From positions 1 to 5,676 of the forward strand of contig CALHST010000390.1 in assembly GCA_938038825.1 (NCBI GenBank): a DNA stretch of 5,676 nt, in the 5' to 3' direction. The notes under the pieces are model-generated. The model ran no database searches. It was not told the DNA's origin and worked only from the letters and a program-made list of their open reading frames with translations. The translations under genes and the position numbers were made by a program. Below are positions 1 to 5,389 of this stretch, in pieces (position 1 is the first letter of the stretch; each line of letters starts with the position of its first letter). This DNA comes from an uncultured Paracoccaceae bacterium. GTDB taxonomy: Bacteria; Pseudomonadota; Alphaproteobacteria; Rhodobacterales; Rhodobacteraceae.

Positions 1-503
1 ACATCGACAAGAAGATCGCGGATGATCTTGTTGCTAACGATATCTCGTTTGTCACCACCGTGCCCTGCAAGCAGTTGGCCGGCGTCATCGAAGAGATTGA
101 CCAGCGCGACGATATTTTCCACATCCCGTCCAATAAAGAAGACGAAGGCATGGGCCTGTGCGCGGGTGCCTATATGGGTGGCAAGCGCCCAGCGATCATC
201 ATGCAGAATACGGCGATTGGGGTCACCATCAACACATTGGCGACCTTGATACAGTATTACCGGATGCCCTTGCCGATGCTGATTTCCTACCGGGGCGAGC
301 TGCGCGAACCTGTGGCGTGCCAAGTCGAAATGGCGGTACACACCAAAGCGTTGTTGGCGCAGTTGAATATCCCAACTTACCACTTCCATCACCAAAAGGA
401 CGTGGAAGAGTTCGACAACATCCTGAAATACACGTTCATGTGCAACAAACCCGTCGCAATCCTGACGGATGCGAACTTCTGGGGAGGCTACGGCGACCAA
501 TGA
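1..503 (+). CDS. comD: Sulfopyruvate decarboxylase, alpha subunit (ComD), 5'-truncated by the window edge
   Basis: This is the alpha half of a two-subunit, thiamine-diphosphate (ThDP) dependent decarboxylase that converts 3-sulfopyruvate to sulfoacetaldehyde and CO2 in the cytoplasm. The frame is already open at base 3 and ends with TGA at 501-503, giving 166 visible residues. Archaeal ComD is about 170 residues, so only a few N-terminal codons should be missing. Recognisable blocks are VPCKQL near the start, the segment KEDEGMGLCAGAYMGGKR (its DEG glutamate, visible residue 48, is the likely ThDP-activating Glu), MQNTAIG, LISYRGE and a C-terminal KPVAILTDANFW. These match ComD order and spacing as I remember it from methanogens. 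The related phosphonopyruvate decarboxylase is less likely because that enzyme is usually one longer chain and the partner here is a separate ComE. The gene overlaps comE by 4 bases. The first in-frame ATG lies after the edge-spanning region; the true start is outside the window. Confidence 0.88.
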   Translation, partial: IDKKIADDLVANDISFVTTVPCKQLAGVIEEIDQRDDIFHIPSNKEDEGMGLCAGAYMGGKRPAIIMQNTAIGVTINTLATLIQYYRMPLPMLISYRGELREPVACQVEMAVHTKALLAQLNIPTYHFHHQKDVEEFDNILKYTFMCNKPVAILTDANFWGGYGDQ

Positions 504-1054
504 TCCGTTCTGAAATCCTGAAAGACATCGCTCCGATCCTGCGTGACCAACTTGTGGTCTGCAACATCGGTATCCCGTCACAAGAACTGCACGCCATCGA
601 CGATCAACCCACCAATTTTTACATGTTGGGCACGATGGGTCTGTCGTCCTCGATTGGGTTGGGCTTGGCACTGGCGCAAGACAAACCTGTGATCTCGATC
701 GACGGGGACGGCTCTGTTCTGACGAACCTGTGCACGTTGCCGACCATCGCGAATAACGTGGCCGACAATTATATCCTGATGATCATCGACAACGGGTCTT
801 ATGGCTCTACCGGGGATCAGCCGACCTATACCGGCAAGAAAACCTCGCTCGCAGGTATGGCGCGCGCCGCCGGTTGTGAAAACGTGGTCGAAGTGCAGGA
901 CGTCGACACGGGCAAGGCACTTCAAGCCGCGCTCGACAGCAAGAAGATGACCGTGATGGTTGTCAAATGCGACAGCGGTAATGCCAAGATGCCCGTGATC
1001 ACTATGGATCCTGTGATCATCAAAGACCGCTTTATGAAATCTGTTCAGGCGTAA
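500..1054 (+). CDS. comE: Sulfopyruvate decarboxylase, beta subunit (ComE)
   Basis: This is the ThDP-diphosphate-binding half of sulfopyruvate decarboxylase, 184 residues, close to the usual ComE length. It begins CNIGIPSQELHAI and carries NFYMLGTMGLSSSIGLGLAL. The ThDP/Mg motif follows: GDG at residues 69-71, then 26 residues to N98, within IIDNGSYGSTGDQPTYTGK. The open frame extends upstream to 158, but I chose the ATG at 500 because it gives the family length, overlaps the comD stop as ATGA (typical of translational coupling), and the upstream extension only shadows comD. A purine-rich GGGGAGG at 481-487 lies 12 bases before this ATG, a rather long spacing, so coupled re-initiation probably matters. 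ComD and ComE together form the active enzyme. In R. nubinhibens ComDE works in sulfolactate degradation rather than in coenzyme M synthesis, and the bacterial context here suggests the same. Confidence 0.9.
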   Translation: MIRSEILKDIAPILRDQLVVCNIGIPSQELHAIDDQPTNFYMLGTMGLSSSIGLGLALAQDKPVISIDGDGSVLTNLCTLPTIANNVADNYILMIIDNGSYGSTGDQPTYTGKKTSLAGMARAAGCENVVEVQDVDTGKALQAALDSKKMTVMVVKCDSGNAKMPVITMDPVIIKDRFMKSVQA

Positions 1055-1059
1055 TCTGA

Positions 1060-2148
1060 ATGGGCGCCGCTGCGCATATCCACTCACATCAGGATGCGCG
1101 GCGGCTTGCCAAACGGCGCTTGCCCTGGATGGTGTTTGACTACATCGATGGGGCAGCAGGCAATGAAACTGGGGCAGGGCGCAACCGCGCGGCCATGGAT
1201 GCCTACACATTGCGGCCCCGAATTCTGAAAGACGTGCATCAGCGATCCTTGGCCGTGTCCCTGTTCGGAGAGCAGGCAGGACGCCCCTTTGGTATCGCCC
1301 CGATGGGTATGTGCAACTTATCCGGCCCCGGCGCGGATCTGATGCTGGCGCGATTGGCGGCCAAGCACAAAATCCCGCATGGGGTTTCCACAGTCGCCTC
1401 AACCCCCATGGAACAGATTTTTGAGACCGCCGAAGGCCATGCGTGGTTCCAACTGTATTTCAGTGGCGACGGTGTAGGCACCATGAAACTGGTCGAACGC
1501 GCCAAATCGGTGGGGTACCAAACACTTGTCGTGACCGTTGATGTTCCGGAAGTGGGCCGCCGCCCGCGTGAGTTGCGTCATGGCTTTAAAATGCCCTTCA
1601 AGATTGGGCCCCGCCAATTCATAGATTTCGCGATGCACCCTCGGTGGTCCTTGGGATCCTTGGTCGCGGGCAAGCCGCAAATGGCAAATTTCCTGATGGA
1701 TGGGTATGACTTCGACCGCACCGAAAGCCGCGCCCGCGCAACGTGGGATACGTTGGCTGAACTGCGCGACATGTGGCCGGGCAATCTGGTGGTCAAAGGT
1801 GTGCTTGATCCCGAAGATGCGGTGTCTTTGCAAAAGGCGGGTGTGGACGCAATCCAAGTGTCCAGCCACGGGGCACGACAACTGGAAAGCGCGCCCGCAG
1901 CGTTTGATGCGCTGGGCGAAATCAGAGCAGCCGTAGGAGAGTCGTTCCCGCTGTTTTACGACTCGGGTCTGCGGTCTGGCGAGGACGTCCTGAAAGCGTT
2001 GTCGCAAGGGGCCAACTACACGTTTTTCGGCCGCTCCCTGCAATTTGCCATCGCCGCAGGTGGCGAGGACGGATTGCACAAGTTGTGGGACGTGTTCAGC
2101 GATGAACTCAGCATCGCGATGGCGCAAACGGGCCTGACGGATCTGTAA
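1060..2148 (+). CDS. FMN-dependent alpha-hydroxy-acid dehydrogenase (LldD/glycolate oxidase family), candidate sulfolactate dehydrogenase SlcD
   Basis: This 362-residue protein belongs to the FMN-dependent 2-hydroxy-acid oxidase/dehydrogenase family, which oxidises an alpha-hydroxy acid to the 2-oxo acid. Family blocks appear in order: FDYIDGAAGNE (Y28), APMGMCNLSGPG, WFQLYF (Y133), TVDVPEVGRR (residues 159-168), LVVKGVL (K246), SSHGARQLE (catalytic H270, substrate-binding R273) and FYDSGLRSG (R305), then FGRSL. The stretch at about 171-212, with FIDFAMHPRW and a following LGSLVAGKP, corresponds to the membrane-associating segment of LldD-like dehydrogenases, so inner-membrane association with electron transfer to the respiratory chain is plausible. 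It starts 5 bases after comE with no clear ribosome-binding site, which indicates one operon. Placed with comDE, sulfolactate is the most attractive substrate, by analogy with membrane-bound SlcD of Roseovarius nubinhibens. Lactate, glycolate or mandelate cannot be excluded. The family call is firm; the substrate is inference. Confidence 0.88.
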   Translation: MGAAAHIHSHQDARRLAKRRLPWMVFDYIDGAAGNETGAGRNRAAMDAYTLRPRILKDVHQRSLAVSLFGEQAGRPFGIAPMGMCNLSGPGADLMLARLAAKHKIPHGVSTVASTPMEQIFETAEGHAWFQLYFSGDGVGTMKLVERAKSVGYQTLVVTVDVPEVGRRPRELRHGFKMPFKIGPRQFIDFAMHPRWSLGSLVAGKPQMANFLMDGYDFDRTESRARATWDTLAELRDMWPGNLVVKGVLDPEDAVSLQKAGVDAIQVSSHGARQLESAPAAFDALGEIRAAVGESFPLFYDSGLRSGEDVLKALSQGANYTFFGRSLQFAIAAGGEDGLHKLWDVFSDELSIAMAQTGLTDL

Positions 2149-2156
2149 TCCAAGAG

Positions 2157-2184
2157 AAACGTGGCGCAACAAGGCGCCCCGTTT
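2157..2184. terminator. Stem-loop between convergent genes, probable bidirectional terminator
   Basis: AAACGTGGCGC (2157-2167) pairs with GCGCCCCGTTT (2174-2184) around a six-base AACAAG loop. The stem is 11 pairs with one T/C mismatch. The outer A/T pairs place a short T run at the 3' side when read in either direction. It lies 9 bases after the dehydrogenase stop and 17 bases beyond the stop of the opposing VPLPA-CTERM gene, so it could end both transcripts. The T tract is short, so efficiency is uncertain. Confidence 0.6.
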
Positions 2185-2201
2185 ATCAGTCTTGAATGAA
2201 G

Positions 2202-2702
2202 CTAAGCGCCGCGCGTCTTGCGTCTGCGCAATCCAACCGCCCCGGCCAAACCAGTCATCAGCAGCAAACCACCCGCTGGTAATGGAACTGACGGAACAAC
2301 TACGCTTTGTTCCACAACGGCGAATGTTGCCACAAGATCCGGAAATGACGTGACACTGTTGATGTTATTGGTGAATGAAACCGCCGTAGACACGACACAT
2401 TCCGGGCAATTAAATCCGGTGCCTTTTGCGAAAAATGCACCGTAAATATTGGGCCCCAACGTTGGGTGTGAATTTGGCAAACCCGCAAGCGATTGCCGCG
2501 TGACCGACGCAAAACTGGCAGCCAATGCACTATCGCCCCACCAGACTTGCGATGTGATCCGATCAATATTGTCTTCGAACGTCCCCGTAATCGTGGTGAG
2601 ATCGTATTCCGTTCCGGATACCGTGAACGTGGCCGCGTCACCTGTTGTTGTTGTGAACGCGATCAAAGCTGCTGCTGTTGTCGCAAGTTGTTTGATGGAC
2701 AT
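2202..2702 (-). CDS. Small exported protein with VPLPA-CTERM sorting signal
   Basis: This is a 166-residue predicted exported protein of unknown biochemical role. Residues 1-24 form a signal peptide (short basic start MSIKQ, hydrophobic Ala/Leu/Thr core, likely cleavage after GDAA). The C-terminus is the tripartite VPLPA-CTERM signal: VPLPA at 139-143, hydrophobic GGLLLMTGLAGAVGL, then RRRK at 159-162. This signal is known from Rhodobacterales and is thought to be processed by a dedicated exosortase, with the protein ending at the cell surface or in extracellular polymer. The mature part is beta-rich and polar, contains WWGD at 54-57 and a lone cysteine pair CPEC at 99-102 that could form a disulfide or bind metal. 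The ATG at 2702 is supported by AGAGGA six bases upstream. It converges on the dehydrogenase and diverges from the AraC-type gene. The mature domain is not one I can assign a function to. Confidence 0.87.
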   Translation of the reverse strand: MSIKQLATTAAALIAFTTTTGDAATFTVSGTEYDLTTITGTFEDNIDRITSQVWWGDSALAASFASVTRQSLAGLPNSHPTLGPNIYGAFFAKGTGFNCPECVVSTAVSFTNNINSVTSFPDLVATFAVVEQSVVVPSVPLPAGGLLLMTGLAGAVGLRRRKTRGA

Positions 2703-2707
2703 AATAT

Positions 2708-2713
2708 TCCTCT
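2708..2713 (-). promoter_or_regulatory. Ribosome-binding site of the VPLPA-CTERM gene
   Basis: On the minus strand AGAGGA is followed by five bases and then the ATG whose first base is 2702. This is a good Shine-Dalgarno match at normal spacing and decides the start, so that the signal peptide begins MSIKQ. Confidence 0.7.
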
Positions 2714-2728
2714 GGTTAAATAGCTTTA

Positions 2729-2745
2729 AGTAGGTCAGACCTGCT
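2729..2745. promoter_or_regulatory. Palindrome in the divergent promoter region, candidate operator
   Basis: The perfect inverted repeat AGGTC-A-GACCT (2732-2742) extends outward to AG...CT (2729-2745) with one mismatched pair. It lies 27 bases upstream of the VPLPA-CTERM start and about 70 bases upstream of the GTG start of the AraC-type gene, so a bound protein could affect both. GACCTG recurs at 2786-2791. No convincing -35/-10 pair was found on either strand here. The binding role is inference. Confidence 0.4.
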
Positions 2746-2804
2746 CACTACGCGTCTCCTTAAGCCTTGTATTGAACATTTCGGCGACCTGATGATCTCA
2801 GCCC

Positions 2805-2809
2805 AAGGA
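2805..2809 (+). promoter_or_regulatory. Ribosome-binding site supporting a GTG start for the AraC-type gene
   Basis: AAGGA lies seven bases before the GTG at 2817. No other start codon nearby has such a site, so the non-ATG start is favoured. Confidence 0.65.
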
Positions 2810-2816
2810 CACTATT

Positions 2817-3665
2817 GTGACCAACAAATCCAACCCAGACCTCTTTCGCCCGGTGGCTGTACCAAGCAGCTTGCAGCCTTATGTACGCCGTGCGCTTGTG
2901 GCGAACGCGGATGAACGGGTCGATATGGCCGTCGATGTGCGCGCGACGGGGTATCACTATTTTGGCTGGGTATGGCGTGGCCGCTGGCAAGGAGAGGTCG
3001 ACGGCGAAACTCTTTTTGACAGTGATGTTGATGGGCGGCTATCGCTAACCGGACAGATTGGAAAATCTGTTGTTACCGCCAGAATGCAGCGGGAAATCGG
3101 GCAAATCTTCCTAGAATTTTCTGCTCTTGGTCACGTCCAATTGCTTGGTATCACCGGCGCGCAAGTTCTTAAAAACCCAAAGGCTCCGCATGTTTTGAAC
3201 CCGGCCTTGGCACCTCATATGGAAAAGATCTTGAAGGCCAAAGACATGCCCATTGATGCGCGAATGGGCCTGATGGCTGACGTTCTGTCTCGACTACCAA
3301 AACACAGTGTCCCAGACGCGATGATCCTGGCGATAGATCGTATGGAAGCAGCTGACGGCAACATTCGAATATCCGAAATTGTCACCGAGATTGGATTGGC
3401 GGAACGAAAATTCCGAACCGATTTTGAAACGCTCATTGGCCTCACTCCGAAGATCTTTTGCAAAACCTTGCAACTGAATCGCGCGTTCAATCAGCTTCTT
3501 ATGGACAATGGTGGCGACCTTGCGGGTGTTGCGGCGCAGTCCGGATTTTCGGATCAGGCGCATTTCACACGTGCATTTGGTGACTTTATGGGCAAAGCTC
3601 CGGCAGCCTATCTAGAAGATGTCGAGGCAACCTTGGCGCGTTTCGTCGGTCAGTCGCGCGGATAA
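2817..3665 (+). CDS. AraC-family transcriptional regulator (DUF6597-like N-terminus, C-terminal HTH)
   Basis: This 282-residue cytoplasmic DNA-binding regulator starts at GTG with an AAGGA site. The C-terminal third is an AraC/XylS double helix-turn-helix. The first helix set runs from about 183 (RISEIVTEIGLAERKFRTDF), followed by GLTPKIFCKTLQLNRAF. The second HTH contains DLAGVAAQSGFSDQAHFTRA, with the diagnostic GFSDQAHF at 243-250, and then APAAYLED. The N-terminal half starts with a SLQPYVRRAL segment and a beta-rich domain resembling the DUF6597 sensor found in many small AraC-like proteins. No ligand-binding residues can be assigned. It diverges from the VPLPA-CTERM gene, which makes that gene and itself the first candidate targets. 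Control of the neighbouring sulfonate genes is possible but has no direct support. The family is clear; effector and targets are unknown. Confidence 0.88.
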   Translation: MTNKSNPDLFRPVAVPSSLQPYVRRALVANADERVDMAVDVRATGYHYFGWVWRGRWQGEVDGETLFDSDVDGRLSLTGQIGKSVVTARMQREIGQIFLEFSALGHVQLLGITGAQVLKNPKAPHVLNPALAPHMEKILKAKDMPIDARMGLMADVLSRLPKHSVPDAMILAIDRMEAADGNIRISEIVTEIGLAERKFRTDFETLIGLTPKIFCKTLQLNRAFNQLLMDNGGDLAGVAAQSGFSDQAHFTRAFGDFMGKAPAAYLEDVEATLARFVGQSRG

Positions 3666-3868
3666 GTCTTCGCGCCCCACCGCACGGTCGATTTAGATCA
3701 CGCTTACCGCCTTTTGATAAACCATTCCCCGTGCTGCACACACCGCATATCGAAGACAGCCTGCTCCCATAAGTCGGGCCGAGGTTTGCGGATCAGGTAA
3801 GAAGGCTCGTATTCACGCGCTCACGACTCGGGATTAAAGCCCCCGGGATCCGCCCTCTGTCATCTCAT

Positions 3869-3882
3869 TGGCAGGCCTGCCA
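3869..3882. repeat. Perfect 14-base palindrome TGGCAGGCCTGCCA
   Basis: The bases at 3869-3882 equal their own reverse complement with no spacer. A second short inverted repeat, TGATG-TT-CATCA, follows at 3886-3897. Both lie inside the minus-frame stretch that looks like decayed coding sequence. It could be a protein-binding site or part of a dispersed intergenic repeat; the sequence alone does not decide. Confidence 0.5.
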
Positions 3883-3944
3883 CCCTGATGTTCATCAACC
3901 ATTGTGATGTAAACAGCCTGCCGACTTTGGTGTCGTGCGGGCCA

Positions 3945-3961
3945 AAAGGCGTGCGGCCTTT
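3945..3961. other. Small terminator-like hairpin
   Basis: AAAGGC (3945-3950) pairs with GCCTTT (3956-3961) around a five-base loop. Read on the minus strand it is followed by one further T, on the plus strand by CTGC. The stem is only six pairs and the hairpin is 280 bases from the AraC-type stop, so a terminator role is weakly supported. Confidence 0.25.
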
Positions 3962-4016
3962 CTGCGATAACCCCAATCACTGGACCGGCCTAGCCAACAC
4001 AAACAAGTTGTTGCGC

Positions 4017-4078
4017 TGACAAACAGGTCGCGTTTGACAAACAACAAAAGCGTAGGTTGGAATGCCCGGTTTTTGTCA
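4017..4078. repeat. TGACAAACA direct repeats plus one inverted copy
   Basis: TGACAAACA occurs at 4017-4025 and again at 4035-4043, 18 bases apart start to start. TTTGTCA, the reverse complement of the first seven bases, occurs at 4072-4078. The second direct copy overlaps a possible -35 box (TTGACA, 4034-4039). Three spaced copies upstream of the Hint gene suggest a regulator-binding array; this role is inference. Confidence 0.4.
4034..4063 (+). promoter_or_regulatory. Possible sigma-70 promoter upstream of the Hint gene
   Basis: A perfect TTGACA -35 box (4034-4039) is followed after 18 bases by TGGAAT (4058-4063), which matches four of six positions of the -10 consensus. Transcription would begin near 4070, leaving a leader of about 190 bases before the Hint ATG. 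The -10 is weak. A second TTGACT at 4212-4217 lacks a good partner. Confidence 0.3.
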
Positions 4079-4086
4079 GAAAACCG
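4067..4086. other. Stem-loop near the possible transcription start
   Basis: CGGTTTT (4067-4073) pairs perfectly with AAAACCG (4080-4086) around TGTCAG. It coincides with the inverted TGACAAA copy and follows the possible -10 box. It could be an operator or a 5' leader stem; with four of seven pairs A/T it is a weak terminator candidate. Confidence 0.3.
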
Positions 4087-4198
4087 TCTTAAATCAGCGC
4101 GTTTGCACACATTAATTCCTTAACGCAGCCTTAATGGACGGGCACCTTTCACTAACGCGTATCTGGCGAGCTGGTTTTTTGGTGGCGTCTCACGACAC

Positions 4199-4210
4199 CG
4201 GTCGCGACCG
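4199..4210. promoter_or_regulatory. Perfect 12-base palindrome CGGTCGCGACCG, candidate operator
   Basis: This uninterrupted palindrome ends one base before a TTGACT hexamer (4212-4217) and 51 bases before the Hint ATG, a position suited to a repressor or activator site. No known regulator motif is recognised. Confidence 0.35.
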
Positions 4211-4261
4211 ATTGACTTGCTGTGTCATGCGTAAAAAGAAGAACGAGCAACGAGCAAAAAA

Positions 4262-5377
4262 ATGCCAGCCTTTAGTATTGCCGATGGCAATTCGACAACT
4301 TTCGTCGACACAACACCCAATGGCGGCATTGTCATTGATTTCGCAAGGCTGGACAACAGCTTCAGCATTCAAGTCAATGGCGTGGATCTGTTCGTCGGCG
4401 GACCCGGCATAGCACCAAATGAACTTGAATTTCAGGTCAGCAACACCCCGGGCCAAACAGTGCGCTTTGCCGATGGTGACTTGTATGGGATCAATACACA
4501 AGAAGTCTGGCAGCTGAGCAACACGACCAGCGACCCAATTGTTCGTATCGAAATAAATCCAGACGGGACGGTTCAACTGTTCGGCGTGAAAGTCGCTGAT
4601 GGTCCGCTTGTACCTCTCGAACTGTTTAATGGATTGTCGGTCAACACGGCAGCGATTGCGTCCGCGTGGAATGCCACGGGGTCAAACACGATTGTCGTGG
4701 ATCAAGTATTGACCGGCCCGACCAACGCAAGTGGCGACATCATGGATGTCACATGCTTTGCATCTGGAACGCTTATTGAAACGGCGCACGGGGCTGTGCC
4801 CATTGAAACGCTTAAAGTGGGCGACCAAATCCGCACATATGATGATGGGGTGCAACCCATTCGCTGGTTGGGGTCGTGCACTGTCAGTCGTGCGCGGCTA
4901 GACACGCAGCCAAACCTCAAACCCGTTTTGATCCGCGCAGATTCCTTGGGAACAGGCTACCCCAAACAAGACCTGATAGTGTCACCCCAGCACCGTATCC
5001 TTGTGCGGTCTGCCGTGGCCAAACGTATCTTCGGCTGTACGGATGTCTTGATCCCAGCCAAGAAGCTACTGTCGTTGGACGGCATCGACATCCAGCACGA
5101 CAATCCCAATGGCGTAGAGTATTGGCATATGCTGTTTGATGATCATCACATCATCTGGTCGAACGGTGCCCCGTCAGAAAGTCTGTTTACCGGACTGGAA
5201 GCCATGAAAGCCCTGCCCGCCAAATCTCGTGCAGAAATCAAAGAGCTGTTCCCCGAAATATGCGCGCCAGGTTTTCAGCCTGTGTCTGCCTGTTTCATAC
5301 CGGAAAAGGGAAAACTCGTGGGAAAGCTGGTTCAACGCCATCAAGCGAACAACAAGCCGCTTTATAACGCGATATGA
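4262..5377 (+). CDS. Hint-domain protein of the Rhodobacteraceae type (non-splicing Hint_2)
   Basis: This 371-residue protein has an N-terminal beta-rich region (about 1-160, with VNGVDLFVGGPG, VRFADG and LELFNG) and a Hint domain from C165 to about 310. Hint landmarks are CFASGTLIETAHG with C165 as the nucleophile candidate, VGDQIRTYDDG (G187-D188), RWLG, SPQHRIL (H244) and the closing HHIIWSNGAPSES (295-307). The C-terminal tail has a FPEI segment. Hint domains of hedgehog and intein type can rearrange a peptide bond at the Cys. The classical intein end (Asn before Cys/Ser/Thr) is not seen, so splicing is unlikely. There is no signal peptide, so export, if any, may be by a type I route as proposed for similar proteins. 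The ATG at 4262 follows a poor, A-rich site (GAGCAACGAGC), so the start is less secure, but it gives the usual MPAFS-like beginning. Biological role unknown. Confidence 0.87.
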   Translation: MPAFSIADGNSTTFVDTTPNGGIVIDFARLDNSFSIQVNGVDLFVGGPGIAPNELEFQVSNTPGQTVRFADGDLYGINTQEVWQLSNTTSDPIVRIEINPDGTVQLFGVKVADGPLVPLELFNGLSVNTAAIASAWNATGSNTIVVDQVLTGPTNASGDIMDVTCFASGTLIETAHGAVPIETLKVGDQIRTYDDGVQPIRWLGSCTVSRARLDTQPNLKPVLIRADSLGTGYPKQDLIVSPQHRILVRSAVAKRIFGCTDVLIPAKKLLSLDGIDIQHDNPNGVEYWHMLFDDHHIIWSNGAPSESLFTGLEAMKALPAKSRAEIKELFPEICAPGFQPVSACFIPEKGKLVGKLVQRHQANNKPLYNAI

Positions 5378-5389
5378 TCGTAGTCCTCA

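Larger units (their letters stand above)
3666..4261. other. Gene-poor region of about 600 bases between the AraC-type gene and the Hint gene
   Basis: I see no convincing intact gene here, and no tRNA, rRNA or CRISPR structure. The left part (3704-3976) has a minus-strand frame with protein-like content broken by two stops (see findings). The centre contains a 14-base palindrome and a small GC hairpin at 3945-3961. The right part (about 4000-4261) is richer in A/T, with TGACAAA repeats, a possible promoter, a hairpin at 4067-4086, an inverted CATTAA/TTAATG pair (4110-4115 and 4131-4136) and a 12-base palindrome. That right part probably holds the promoter and leader of the Hint gene. The length is large for a compact alphaproteobacterial genome. 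Confidence 0.6.

Noticed and set aside
158..499. Upstream extension of the comE frame
   Set aside because: It overlaps well-conserved comD in another frame and would make ComE over 100 residues too long; the ATG at 500 fits family length and coupling.
578..1402. Long minus-strand open frame (274 codons) opposite comE and the dehydrogenase gene
   Set aside because: The plus strand has two recognised enzymes with complete motifs; the antisense product is rich in Arg, His and Cys and shows no domain. It is a by-product of codon bias.
1399..2172. Second long minus-strand open frame (257 codons) that follows directly on the first
   Set aside because: It is opposite the FMN dehydrogenase, has no family motifs, and would span the terminator hairpin.
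2300..2733. Other frames across the VPLPA-CTERM gene, including plus-strand frames
   Set aside because: The minus-strand gene has signal peptide, sorting signal and ribosome-binding site; the repeated GTT/GCT triplets at 2645-2685 merely encode the Thr/Ala-rich signal peptide.
3895..4110. Minus-strand 71-codon frame with AAGGA four bases before its ATG
   Set aside because: The ribosome-binding match is tempting, but the product is rich in Arg, Cys and Trp, without a domain, and overlaps the more protein-like broken frame and the repeat array. Kept only as a weak possibility.
3666..4261. Search for a CRISPR array, tRNA, attachment site or insertion-sequence ends
   Set aside because: No regularly spaced long repeats, no cloverleaf with a GGTTCGA-type loop, and no terminal inverted repeats with target duplication were seen.
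4134..4412. Plus-strand 92-codon frame overlapping the start of the Hint gene
   Set aside because: It runs through the palindrome and leader region and overlaps the Hint start in another frame; no recognisable sequence.
4190..4576. Minus-strand 128-codon frame opposite the Hint N-terminus
   Set aside because: It is antisense to a conserved Hint protein and has no own motif or ribosome-binding site that I can see.
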